This document shows, piece by piece, positions 23,386 through 30,977 of a DNA stretch of 64,000 nucleotides. The notes beneath the pieces are model-generated. The model was given only the letters and a program-made list of their open reading frames with translations. It had not been told where the DNA came from and made no database searches. The stretch is from Chloroflexota bacterium (GTDB lineage Bacteria; Chloroflexota; Anaerolineae; B4-G1): contig JAAEPW010000209.1 in assembly GCA_024232355.1 (NCBI GenBank), forward strand, positions 1 through 64,000, written 5' to 3'. Position 1 is the stretch's first letter. Each line of letters begins with the position of its first letter. The position numbers and the translations under genes are program-made.

Positions 23386-25350
23386 ATGAACCATTCCAGC
23401 CCGAAACGCACCAAACCCCACCACCGGTGGGCAAAACTCGCCGTCATCCTGATCCTGTTCACCGCCTACGCCCTCCAGACATCCACCCTGACCATGCAAA
23501 GCCTGTGGTTCGACGAGGTGATGGCCCTGGACTATACCAAGGGCAGCCTCATCGAGACAATTCGCAAGATCGTCCAGCCGCACCACAACGGCCCCTTGTT
23601 CTACCTCCTGCTGTTCGTGTGGCGCCGCCTGGTGGGCGATTCGGATTTTGCCGTCCGGTACCTTTCCGTCTTTTTCACCACGCTCACCGTGCCACTGCTC
23701 TTTCAGTGGGCCAAAAAGCTTTTGACCAAGCGCACCGCCGTCACTGCGGTCTGGTTGTTCGTCTGCTCGTCCTTTGTCTTTTGGTTCGCCCAAGAAGCAA
23801 AGATGTACGCGCTGCACATGCTGGTCGCCGTGGCATCCAGTGTTGCGCTACTGGAGGCGTTTCGCCAACGCTCTGAGCGCGGTTGGTGGCGGCGCTGGGT
23901 CATTTATGCCGCCCTCGTCTCGACTGTCCTATACAGCCACTTTTTTGGCGCGTGCCTCGTCGCCAGCCAGGCGGCGATGGCCCTGCTCCTGGGATGGCGC
24001 AAACGGAAACAACTGCTGGCCTATGGCACGTCGGTGGGCCTGTTGGCGCTGGCGCATCTGCCGCTGGCCCAATACCTGTGGGTGATCCTGCTGCACTACC
24101 GGCCGCGCGATATATGGAAAGGCTTTGTGCCTCTGAACCTCATGTTCCGCGACCTGGTCGACCACTACTTTTACAATCTCCAGGTCGAATGGGTCCCCTT
24201 ATTCAACCTGTTACTGCCCACCGCGTTGATCCTGGCGGGCAGCCTGCTGCTGCTCATCCATATATGGCGCAACCGCTATACCCGGCGGCGCGAGGCGGGC
24301 GTGATTCTCTTGCAAGCCTTTGGCCCCATTCTGGCCTTTTACGTCGTCTCGTTCCGCATCCCCGTCTATGGGGCCAAATACCTCTCAGCCACCCTGCCCG
24401 CCCTCTTTGTGCTCGCGGCTTGGGGCGTGGAGGGTCTGGCCCGGCTCTGGCGGCCCCTGGGCGCGCTGATCCTCGTGCTCGGCATGCTGATGCTGAATGG
24501 CGTCGTCCGTGACCTCACAGACCCGGCCATGCACCGGGAGGATTGGCGCTTTGCGGCCAATTACATCGAGGCCCACGAAGGCCCCAACGACATTGTATAC
24601 ACCTTTGCCCACTATACGCAGCACACGCTCAGACGCTACTATCGCGGCGAGTCGGACGTGCTGGGCTTTGGCGGTGACCCCCAGAACCCCTGGCCCTTTT
24701 ACGAACAGAGGGCGGAACGGAACGACCATATGTGGATGATCCTGAGCCACGATCAGGCGATGGCCCCCGGTCACCAGTTGCACGAGGTCGCCGCGACCGC
24801 CTTTCCCATTATGACCGAACAATTCCCCAGCGCGGGGCGGATCAGGATCATCGGCTACCAGATGCGCTATGATTATCCATCTCTTCCCGCTGGGGCCCAA
24901 CCCCTCGACACTTGCTTTCAGAACGGGCTGTGTCTGGCCGGATACCGGGTCGATGCCACCGAACTGGCCGCCACTGAGCGCAACGCTCACCCGCCCAGCA
25001 ACTGGATCCACGTCACCCTCTACTGGCGGCGGGAACCCCAACTGGACGACACCGCCTTCCGGCCCTTGGTGCGCCTGGTAGACGACTCGTTCGACGTGTG
25101 GGGCGGCAATATGGAACGCCGCCCGGATCTGTTCGACCGCTACCCCCCGGAGCAATGGTTGCCCGACGCCGTGACCGAGACCCACTTTGACGTGAACCTG
25201 AACCCGGTCACGCCATCTGGGGCCTACCGCCTGGAAGTTAGCCTCGCCATCGAGGGAGACGAAAACAACCGCGTGCCCATCGTAAATCCCTCGCCAAGTG
25301 CGCCGCCGGACCGCTTCCTATTCGAGACCATCCAGATCAGTGAACAATGA
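23386..25350 (+). CDS. GT39-type membrane glycosyltransferase (PMT_2 family)
   Basis: The product has 654 residues: about ten transmembrane helices (residues 18-385) and an extracytoplasmic C-terminal part. The acidic DE of SLWFDEVMALDY in the first outer loop is the catalytic-region acid pair expected in GT-C enzymes of the PMT/ArnT type, which take sugars from polyprenyl-phosphate donors. The middle loop includes QEAKMYALHML, typical of this subfamily. Residues 510-640 (CLAGYRVDA, VTLYWRREP, RYPPEQWLPD) form a beta-sandwich-like domain shared with the other transferases in the window. ATG with AAGGA five bases upstream. The stop overlaps the next start (ATGA), so the genes are translationally coupled. 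Acceptor and sugar are unknown. Confidence 0.87.
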   Translation: MNHSSPKRTKPHHRWAKLAVILILFTAYALQTSTLTMQSLWFDEVMALDYTKGSLIETIRKIVQPHHNGPLFYLLLFVWRRLVGDSDFAVRYLSVFFTTLTVPLLFQWAKKLLTKRTAVTAVWLFVCSSFVFWFAQEAKMYALHMLVAVASSVALLEAFRQRSERGWWRRWVIYAALVSTVLYSHFFGACLVASQAAMALLLGWRKRKQLLAYGTSVGLLALAHLPLAQYLWVILLHYRPRDIWKGFVPLNLMFRDLVDHYFYNLQVEWVPLFNLLLPTALILAGSLLLLIHIWRNRYTRRREAGVILLQAFGPILAFYVVSFRIPVYGAKYLSATLPALFVLAAWGVEGLARLWRPLGALILVLGMLMLNGVVRDLTDPAMHREDWRFAANYIEAHEGPNDIVYTFAHYTQHTLRRYYRGESDVLGFGGDPQNPWPFYEQRAERNDHMWMILSHDQAMAPGHQLHEVAATAFPIMTEQFPSAGRIRIIGYQMRYDYPSLPAGAQPLDTCFQNGLCLAGYRVDATELAATERNAHPPSNWIHVTLYWRREPQLDDTAFRPLVRLVDDSFDVWGGNMERRPDLFDRYPPEQWLPDAVTETHFDVNLNPVTPSGAYRLEVSLAIEGDENNRVPIVNPSPSAPPDRFLFETIQISEQ

Positions 25351-27350
25351 ACAATGAGGCGATGAACAATCGGAACCGCGGCCACTTGGCACTTGGCATT
25401 TGCGTACTCTTAATTGCCGCCATCCTGCGTCTCGTCTTCCCCGGCCAAGCGCCGCCGGGCCTCTACCACGACGAGGCGTATCACGGCCTCGACGTGATGG
25501 ACATCCAACGCGGCAACCGGCCCCTCTATTTTCCGGCCAACAACGGGCGGGAGCCGCTCTTTATCTATTTGATCGGATTGACGGTCGGCCTGCTGGGCAA
25601 AAGCCCCTTTGCGCTGCGGCTGGCCGCCGCGCCCGTAGGCATACTCACCGTCGCGGCGACCCTGGCGATGGGCAGAGCGCTCTTTTCCCGGCGGGTGGGA
25701 CTGCTGTCCGCCGTCGTGCTGGCCGTGACCCTGTGGCACGTCCACCTCAGCCGGGTCGGGTTTCGCGCCGTCCTGCTGCCGCTCTTTACGGCTCTGACCG
25801 TCTGGCAAACAGTGCGCGGCGTCCGGACGAAAAAACGGCGACACTGGATCGCGGCTGGGGTTCTTTATGGGCTGTCGTTTTACACCTATTCCGCCGCTCG
25901 CTTTACGCTGGTCGTGCTGCCAGTCTTTGTGCTCTACCTGTGGCTCACCCAACCCAACATCCGCAGCCGCCAACCGCTCCAACACCCGTTGTGGCGCGGT
26001 GTTGGCCTGGCATGTTTGGCCGTCCTGGTGATGGTCGCGCCGCTGGCGATCTATACCGTTGGGCATCCCGACATCGTGTTGGGCCGCCCCGGCCAGGTGT
26101 CCGTCTTTAACCCGGCGATCAACGGTGGCGACCCCTGGGGCACGCTGGCCGCACACACGTTGCGCACATTGGGGATGTTTTTCGTGCGCGGCGACCGCAT
26201 CTGGCGGCACAACGTCCCCTGGAGGCCGGTCTTTGACCCCGTCCTGGGCGTCGCCTTTATCCTGGGCCTCGTGGTGGCTCTGCGCCGCGCCCGACGCGAC
26301 CCGGCGGCGGGTTTCGTCTTGATCTGGACCGCCGTGATGGCCCTACCCACCATGCTGGCCGAGGACGCCCCGCACTTTTTGCGCGCCGTCGGCGTGCTGC
26401 CGGTGGTTGTCCTCCTCCCCGCCTTGGGGCTGGACTGGTTGGCAACCATTGTCAAATCTCGTCTGGGCCGTCTGGCGATCCTGATTCTACCGTTATTATT
26501 TGGGTTAGGCAGCACCACCTGGGCCTACTTTACGAACTATGCCTTTACCAACACCCGGATGTCTGGATTCTGGTTCGAGCACGGGGCAGAGACACTGAGC
26601 GGGCGCATCAACGAATTCCTGGGCATAGGCTGGGACGGAGACCGAATGCTGCACGGCGACCCCGGCGACCGCCACGTCTACCTCGACCCAACCCTGTGGG
26701 AAGAATGGCAACCGCAGATCGAGTTTCTCGTCGCCGCGTCCGACGAGATGACGGTGGGCTTGGAAACAAACCAACCCACAACTTCCCAAACTGCAGTCTT
26801 TGTCTGGCCCTATGGTGACTGGCAGCGAGCCTGGTTACTGCTCCCCAATCCATCCGAGATCACTATAGAACGAGGTCCGCTTTCCCAGGGCGACCGTGAT
26901 CCGGAACCATTCACCACCTATCAGGCCTTTTTCGCCGCCCCGCCAGACCCGTCTGTTCCGCCGATGGCCCGCTTTTCCGACGGCGTCGAACTACTCGATG
27001 TGCAAGTGACGGAGGTGGTGTTGGACCTTGTGCGAGTACGCTTGCGCTGGCGGGCTACTATTCCACTCGCAGAAGATTACACCATATTTCTCCATTACTT
27101 GCAGGACGGCGAACTCATCGACCAGGCCGACCGCCGCCCTGCCGGAGGTTATTACCCTGCCACGGTCTGGCGTCCCGGCGACGTCATCAATGATGATCAC
27201 TATATCAAGTATTTTGACGCGTCCCTAACGGGCCACGACATATTTCGCATCGGATTTTGGCAACCAGAGAGCGGCGCTAGGCTACAACTGCTGGACGAGG
27301 CCGGAAACCCGGCCGGGCATTGGATCGAGGTGCCGGTCAATGGTCACTGA
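25347..27350 (+). CDS. GT39-type membrane glycosyltransferase (PMT_2 family)
   Basis: The product has 667 residues with about eleven membrane helices up to residue 400. GLYHDEAYHGLDV carries the expected acid pair in outer loop 1, followed by NNGREPLFIYLIGL, a conserved PMT_2 segment. The tail (residues 540-655) has the shared beta-sandwich pattern: VRLRWRATIPLAEDYTIFLH, PAGGYYPATVWRPGDVIND, then a final strand set. Start ATG overlaps the previous stop by four bases; two further in-frame ATGs follow within the first six codons. The gene overlaps the next one by 11 bases. GC-rich codon use matches its operon partners. Specific substrate unknown. Confidence 0.87.
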   Translation: MNNEAMNNRNRGHLALGICVLLIAAILRLVFPGQAPPGLYHDEAYHGLDVMDIQRGNRPLYFPANNGREPLFIYLIGLTVGLLGKSPFALRLAAAPVGILTVAATLAMGRALFSRRVGLLSAVVLAVTLWHVHLSRVGFRAVLLPLFTALTVWQTVRGVRTKKRRHWIAAGVLYGLSFYTYSAARFTLVVLPVFVLYLWLTQPNIRSRQPLQHPLWRGVGLACLAVLVMVAPLAIYTVGHPDIVLGRPGQVSVFNPAINGGDPWGTLAAHTLRTLGMFFVRGDRIWRHNVPWRPVFDPVLGVAFILGLVVALRRARRDPAAGFVLIWTAVMALPTMLAEDAPHFLRAVGVLPVVVLLPALGLDWLATIVKSRLGRLAILILPLLFGLGSTTWAYFTNYAFTNTRMSGFWFEHGAETLSGRINEFLGIGWDGDRMLHGDPGDRHVYLDPTLWEEWQPQIEFLVAASDEMTVGLETNQPTTSQTAVFVWPYGDWQRAWLLLPNPSEITIERGPLSQGDRDPEPFTTYQAFFAAPPDPSVPPMARFSDGVELLDVQVTEVVLDLVRVRLRWRATIPLAEDYTIFLHYLQDGELIDQADRRPAGGYYPATVWRPGDVINDDHYIKYFDASLTGHDIFRIGFWQPESGARLQLLDEAGNPAGHWIEVPVNGH

Positions 27351-30300
27351 AACCAAGAGGCCCGGTTTCTGGGCTTGCACGACACTGATACTGGCAGCCC
27401 TGCTCGCCGCCGCATCACTGTGGGGGCCAGGAATGGTCAACACCCGGGGCGGCGGCGACAGTCCCTTTCTTCTCCAACGCACGCACCAACTGGTGGCAAA
27501 CCTGCGAGCGGGCGTCTTTCCCGCACGCTGGATGCCGGACGCCGCCTACGGCCTGGGCTACCCGTTCTTTAGCTATTACGCCGCGCTGCCTTACTATTTG
27601 GCCGGGCTGCTCGCCTTGATCGGGCTGGACCTGCTGACCGCCATCAAACTGGTGCAGACGTTGGGCTTTGTCGCAGCGGCGCTGGCGATGTACGGTTGGA
27701 TGCTTCACCTGAGCAAGAACCGCTGGGCCGCGTGGCTGGCGGCCGTCGCCTACACCGTCGCCCCCTTTCACTTGGTCAACGTCTACGTCCGCGGCGATTC
27801 TCTCTCTGAATTTTACGCCTTTATCTTTTACCCCCTCATCCTCTGGGGAATGGACAGAATTTCAAACACTCGGCGCGCGTGGCCCTGGCTCGCTTTGGCC
27901 TACGCGGGGCTGCTGCTTACCCACAACATCTCTGCCGCGATCTTTTCACCATTTGCCCTGCTCTACCTGGTGATGCTGGCCTGGCGCGATAAAGAGAATC
28001 GCTGGCGCGTCTTTTGGGGCGGAGCCTGGGCGTTGGGTTTTGGTTTCCTGCTCTCGGCCTGGTTCTGGCTCCCGGCAGTGACCGAGTTGGGCTATGTCCA
28101 ATTGGGGCCATCCACCCAGGACTATTTTCACTATAGCCGCCACTTTCGTTGGCAGAACCTGGTCCAGAACGCACCGCTCTTTGACTATTCTACGGCCGTC
28201 AGACACGTCGTCCGCTCCCCCTTTGCGATGGGGCTGGCGCAAGCGACCCTGGCCGCACTGGGCGGGCTGCTGCTGCTCGTCAAAGGACTGCGGCGGCAGT
28301 CAAAGACCCGCTGGTGGTTCATCTTGTTGGGGCTCATGGTCTCCACCGCAATGATCACGCCCCTCTCCAAGCCCCTGTGGGACCATCTCCCGCTGCTGCC
28401 TGTCGTCCAATTCCCGTGGCGCTTTCTCTCGGTGCAGGCCCTCTTTGCGGCAGCGGCGACCACCGCTCTGATACCAACCCAACCCAAAACTCGAAATCCG
28501 AAACTCGTCACGACCGCAACAATCGCCGCACTCTTGGTCGCCGCTACGCTCATCTCACTGAAACCCGACCGTCTCGCCGTTGGCTCAGACGACGTGACCG
28601 TAGAAAGACTGCAACTCTATGAACTATTCGCGGGCAACATTGGCACCACCATCCGCTACGAGTGGCTGCCCAACACCGCCGACCCACGCCCCTACACCTC
28701 CGACGCGCTGGTCGATCCCGCCGCGCCGCCGCGCGCCATCCCGTTGGATGGCTCATTACTCGATGCTGCGCTCGTTGAACGGAACCCCATCCAACAAACG
28801 TGGCACATGAGGGGAGATGGCGGCAATGTCGCTTTTCCACTTTTCTATTGGCCCGGCTGGCATGCCCAGGTGGACGGTGAGCCGGTGGACGTGTGGCCCG
28901 TCGAAGGCTCTGGCTATCTGGCGCTAGATGTGCCGCCCGGCGAGCACACCGTCGTCCTCCAACTGGGCCGCACGCCGATACGGGCCATCGCCGAGATTAC
29001 GTCTCTCTGCGCGCTGGTGGCCCTGGTCGTCGTGCTCCTGCGCGCCCGGCCCAAGGTCCGGTGGCGGGGCGTTATTCGGTACTTGGCGATTGCCATTTTC
29101 CTTTTGTTTGTGTTGATGCTGCTGTCACGTGGAACCTCGGACAGTGGAAACAGGACATCTGACCTAACGATGGACTTTATCCACATGCCCTACCTGCACC
29201 ACAACCCCGACGGTATAAATTTTGACGGCGCAGCCCGGCTGGCGAGCTACACTCTCTCGGCAGAAGAGTTGGCCCCCGGCGACACGCTGACCATCACCCT
29301 GAATTGGTCTCAACTGGACGGCGCGTACACGACGACAGTGCGTTTGATCTCTCCCGCCGCCGAGCGACACGACGTGGAGCCTCTAACCGAAGCAACCGCA
29401 AAACTTGATTCCTCGACATCCCTCGCCCTGCGACTGCCGGAGGACGTCCCACGCGGCGTTTACCTGCTCCAATTGCACGTCGTTGGCCCAGACGGAAAAC
29501 TCCGTGCTCGCACACGCCAGGGAAATGGCCAAGGAACCCTTTATCTACGACCGGTGCGAGTTACTCGCGGGCCGTCGCTCCCGCCGGACGTTTCCGTGCT
29601 GGCCCCTTTTGGCTCGGACATCCGGCTGCACGCCGTCACCGTCTCCCAACTGGCCGCTGACCGGTTGGCCGTACAATTGGCGTGGTCGACGCTGCGCCCG
29701 ATAGCTGCCAATTACGCTATATCCCTGCGCCTGTTGGATGCCGATGGACAGCAGCGCGTCTCGACAGACAGCCAGCCCGGCTATGGCTTTTTGCCCACCA
29801 GCCTGTGGCAGCCCGGCGAACTCGTCAACGACCGCTACACCCTGGCTCTGCCCGACGACCTGACACCCGGCGCGAGCTATTTCCTGGAAATCGTCCTCTA
29901 CCAGACGTCCACATTACAGCCGCTGGGGCAAGCACGGGTGGGAGATTTTGAGCTCCCTCTGCCAACAGAGGCTCCATTCGAAGCATACCGCCCGCCCCGC
30001 GCATTCACCCTGCCTCCCCTCGAACACCCCTTGGAAATCGATTTGGGTGGCCAGGTGCGGCTGACCGGTTACGACCTGGAGCAAGAAGCGGATGCCCTCC
30101 ACCTGACGCTATGGTGGCAGGCACTCCAAACGCCACAGGCCGACTATACCATCTTTGTCCACCTTTTCGACCCGACCAGCGGGGACAACGTTACCCAGAG
30201 CGACGCGCAACCGCGCAGCGGCACATACCCCACATCCTGGTGGACCGAGGGCGAGGTGGTCAGCGAGACAGTGACGCTATCGCTGGCGGATGCGCCGCCA

Positions 30301-30426
30301 GGGACGTACCAACTGGCGGTCGGGATGTACGATCACACCGTGACCCGATTGCAAGTCATTGGCCCCGACGGCCAACGCTTGCCCGACGACCGCGTAATCC
30401 TGCCTACAGACTTGGAGGTGAGGTAG
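27340..30426 (+). CDS. Large membrane protein, 6-pyruvoyl-tetrahydropterin-synthase-related/YfhO-like, with three beta-sandwich repeats
   Basis: The product has 1028 residues. The N-terminal half has about ten helices and matches the membrane family oddly named 6-pyruvoyl-tetrahydropterin synthase-related (YfhO/GT-C-like): RTHQLVANLRAGVFPARWMP, GLGYPFFSYYAALPYYLAG and FYAFIFYPLILWG. No pterin chemistry is implied. After residue 600 there are three consecutive beta-sandwich units of the type shared by all transferases here (starting about 610, 750 and 895). Each ends with the W-x-x-G-E and G-x-Y pattern, for example TSLWQPGELVNDRYTLALP and VHLFDPTSGDNVTQSDAQP. It has the longest such tail in the window. 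It overlaps the upstream gene and is six bases from the HExxH gene. Confidence 0.8.
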   Translation: MVTETKRPGFWACTTLILAALLAAASLWGPGMVNTRGGGDSPFLLQRTHQLVANLRAGVFPARWMPDAAYGLGYPFFSYYAALPYYLAGLLALIGLDLLTAIKLVQTLGFVAAALAMYGWMLHLSKNRWAAWLAAVAYTVAPFHLVNVYVRGDSLSEFYAFIFYPLILWGMDRISNTRRAWPWLALAYAGLLLTHNISAAIFSPFALLYLVMLAWRDKENRWRVFWGGAWALGFGFLLSAWFWLPAVTELGYVQLGPSTQDYFHYSRHFRWQNLVQNAPLFDYSTAVRHVVRSPFAMGLAQATLAALGGLLLLVKGLRRQSKTRWWFILLGLMVSTAMITPLSKPLWDHLPLLPVVQFPWRFLSVQALFAAAATTALIPTQPKTRNPKLVTTATIAALLVAATLISLKPDRLAVGSDDVTVERLQLYELFAGNIGTTIRYEWLPNTADPRPYTSDALVDPAAPPRAIPLDGSLLDAALVERNPIQQTWHMRGDGGNVAFPLFYWPGWHAQVDGEPVDVWPVEGSGYLALDVPPGEHTVVLQLGRTPIRAIAEITSLCALVALVVVLLRARPKVRWRGVIRYLAIAIFLLFVLMLLSRGTSDSGNRTSDLTMDFIHMPYLHHNPDGINFDGAARLASYTLSAEELAPGDTLTITLNWSQLDGAYTTTVRLISPAAERHDVEPLTEATAKLDSSTSLALRLPEDVPRGVYLLQLHVVGPDGKLRARTRQGNGQGTLYLRPVRVTRGPSLPPDVSVLAPFGSDIRLHAVTVSQLAADRLAVQLAWSTLRPIAANYAISLRLLDADGQQRVSTDSQPGYGFLPTSLWQPGELVNDRYTLALPDDLTPGASYFLEIVLYQTSTLQPLGQARVGDFELPLPTEAPFEAYRPPRAFTLPPLEHPLEIDLGGQVRLTGYDLEQEADALHLTLWWQALQTPQADYTIFVHLFDPTSGDNVTQSDAQPRSGTYPTSWWTEGEVVSETVTLSLADAPPGTYQLAVGMYDHTVTRLQVIGPDGQRLPDDRVILPTDLEVR

Positions 30427-30431
30427 TGAAT

Positions 30432-30977
30432 ATGTCCAAGGCATGGCGCGATGCTGTGTTGGAACACTTGATGAAAGGCGGCCCGATTTGCCAACACGCG
30501 GCGCAGTACGTCGCCGAAAACGGCATCGAAATCGGGTTTTCCCGCCAAGAAAACACCGGTGCGCGGTGGACGTTCAACAGGCGCATCGAATTGAGTCTCA
30601 AATACTATCCCGCGCGAACAAAAAGCGACCCGGCCAGCCCTCAATTGCTGGGAGCCGTCGTGCACGAGGCCACCCACCTCGAACAAGGAGCGGCTTTGGC
30701 CCTGTCAGTAGCGGGAGAAGTGGGCGGATGGAAGGCCGAATACGATGCACGGATCGAGTTGGGTGCCCCGATCAAAAACGCCCATTGGAAAGCCGTCGCC
30801 CTGACCCCCGATGCTTGCTCGAACCAGGATCTGCGCCAGGCTCGGTCCGAAATGCTCCAGATGACGGGGTACCGGTACCTAGTATGGCTTTTGCCCCTCC
30901 GCCCCAACCTTTTGACCGGCTTGGTGGAGCGCTTGCAGAAAATCATCTCTAGGAGTGCTTTTGAAAAAGCAGACTAG
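30432..30977 (+). CDS. Small HExxH (putative metallopeptidase-like) protein
   Basis: The product has 181 residues and I do not recognise a named family. AVVHEATHLEQG places H78-E-x-x-H82, a zinc-type motif, and E103 in GWKAEYDARIEL is a plausible third ligand about 20 residues later (gluzincin-like). There is no signal peptide or membrane helix, so it is probably cytoplasmic. The N-terminus (AWRDAVLEHLMKGGPICQHA) is helical. The ATG at 30432 follows GGAGGTGAGG; a GTG two codons earlier is also in frame. A longer frame beginning at 30111 overlaps the previous gene and is rejected. It sits inside the glycosyltransferase operon and overlaps the next gene by 17 bases, so it is coexpressed. Activity is unproven. 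Confidence 0.65.
   Translation: MSKAWRDAVLEHLMKGGPICQHAAQYVAENGIEIGFSRQENTGARWTFNRRIELSLKYYPARTKSDPASPQLLGAVVHEATHLEQGAALALSVAGEVGGWKAEYDARIELGAPIKNAHWKAVALTPDACSNQDLRQARSEMLQMTGYRYLVWLLPLRPNLLTGLVERLQKIISRSAFEKAD

Noticed and set aside
27340..30426. A real 6-pyruvoyl-tetrahydropterin synthase function
   Set aside because: The family name is historical; the protein is a polytopic membrane protein with none of the zinc-binding His motifs of that enzyme.
30111..30977. 288-codon version of the HExxH gene
   Set aside because: The first 107 codons overlap the end of the large membrane protein in another frame. A GGAGGTGAGG site just before the ATG at 30432 supports the shorter gene.
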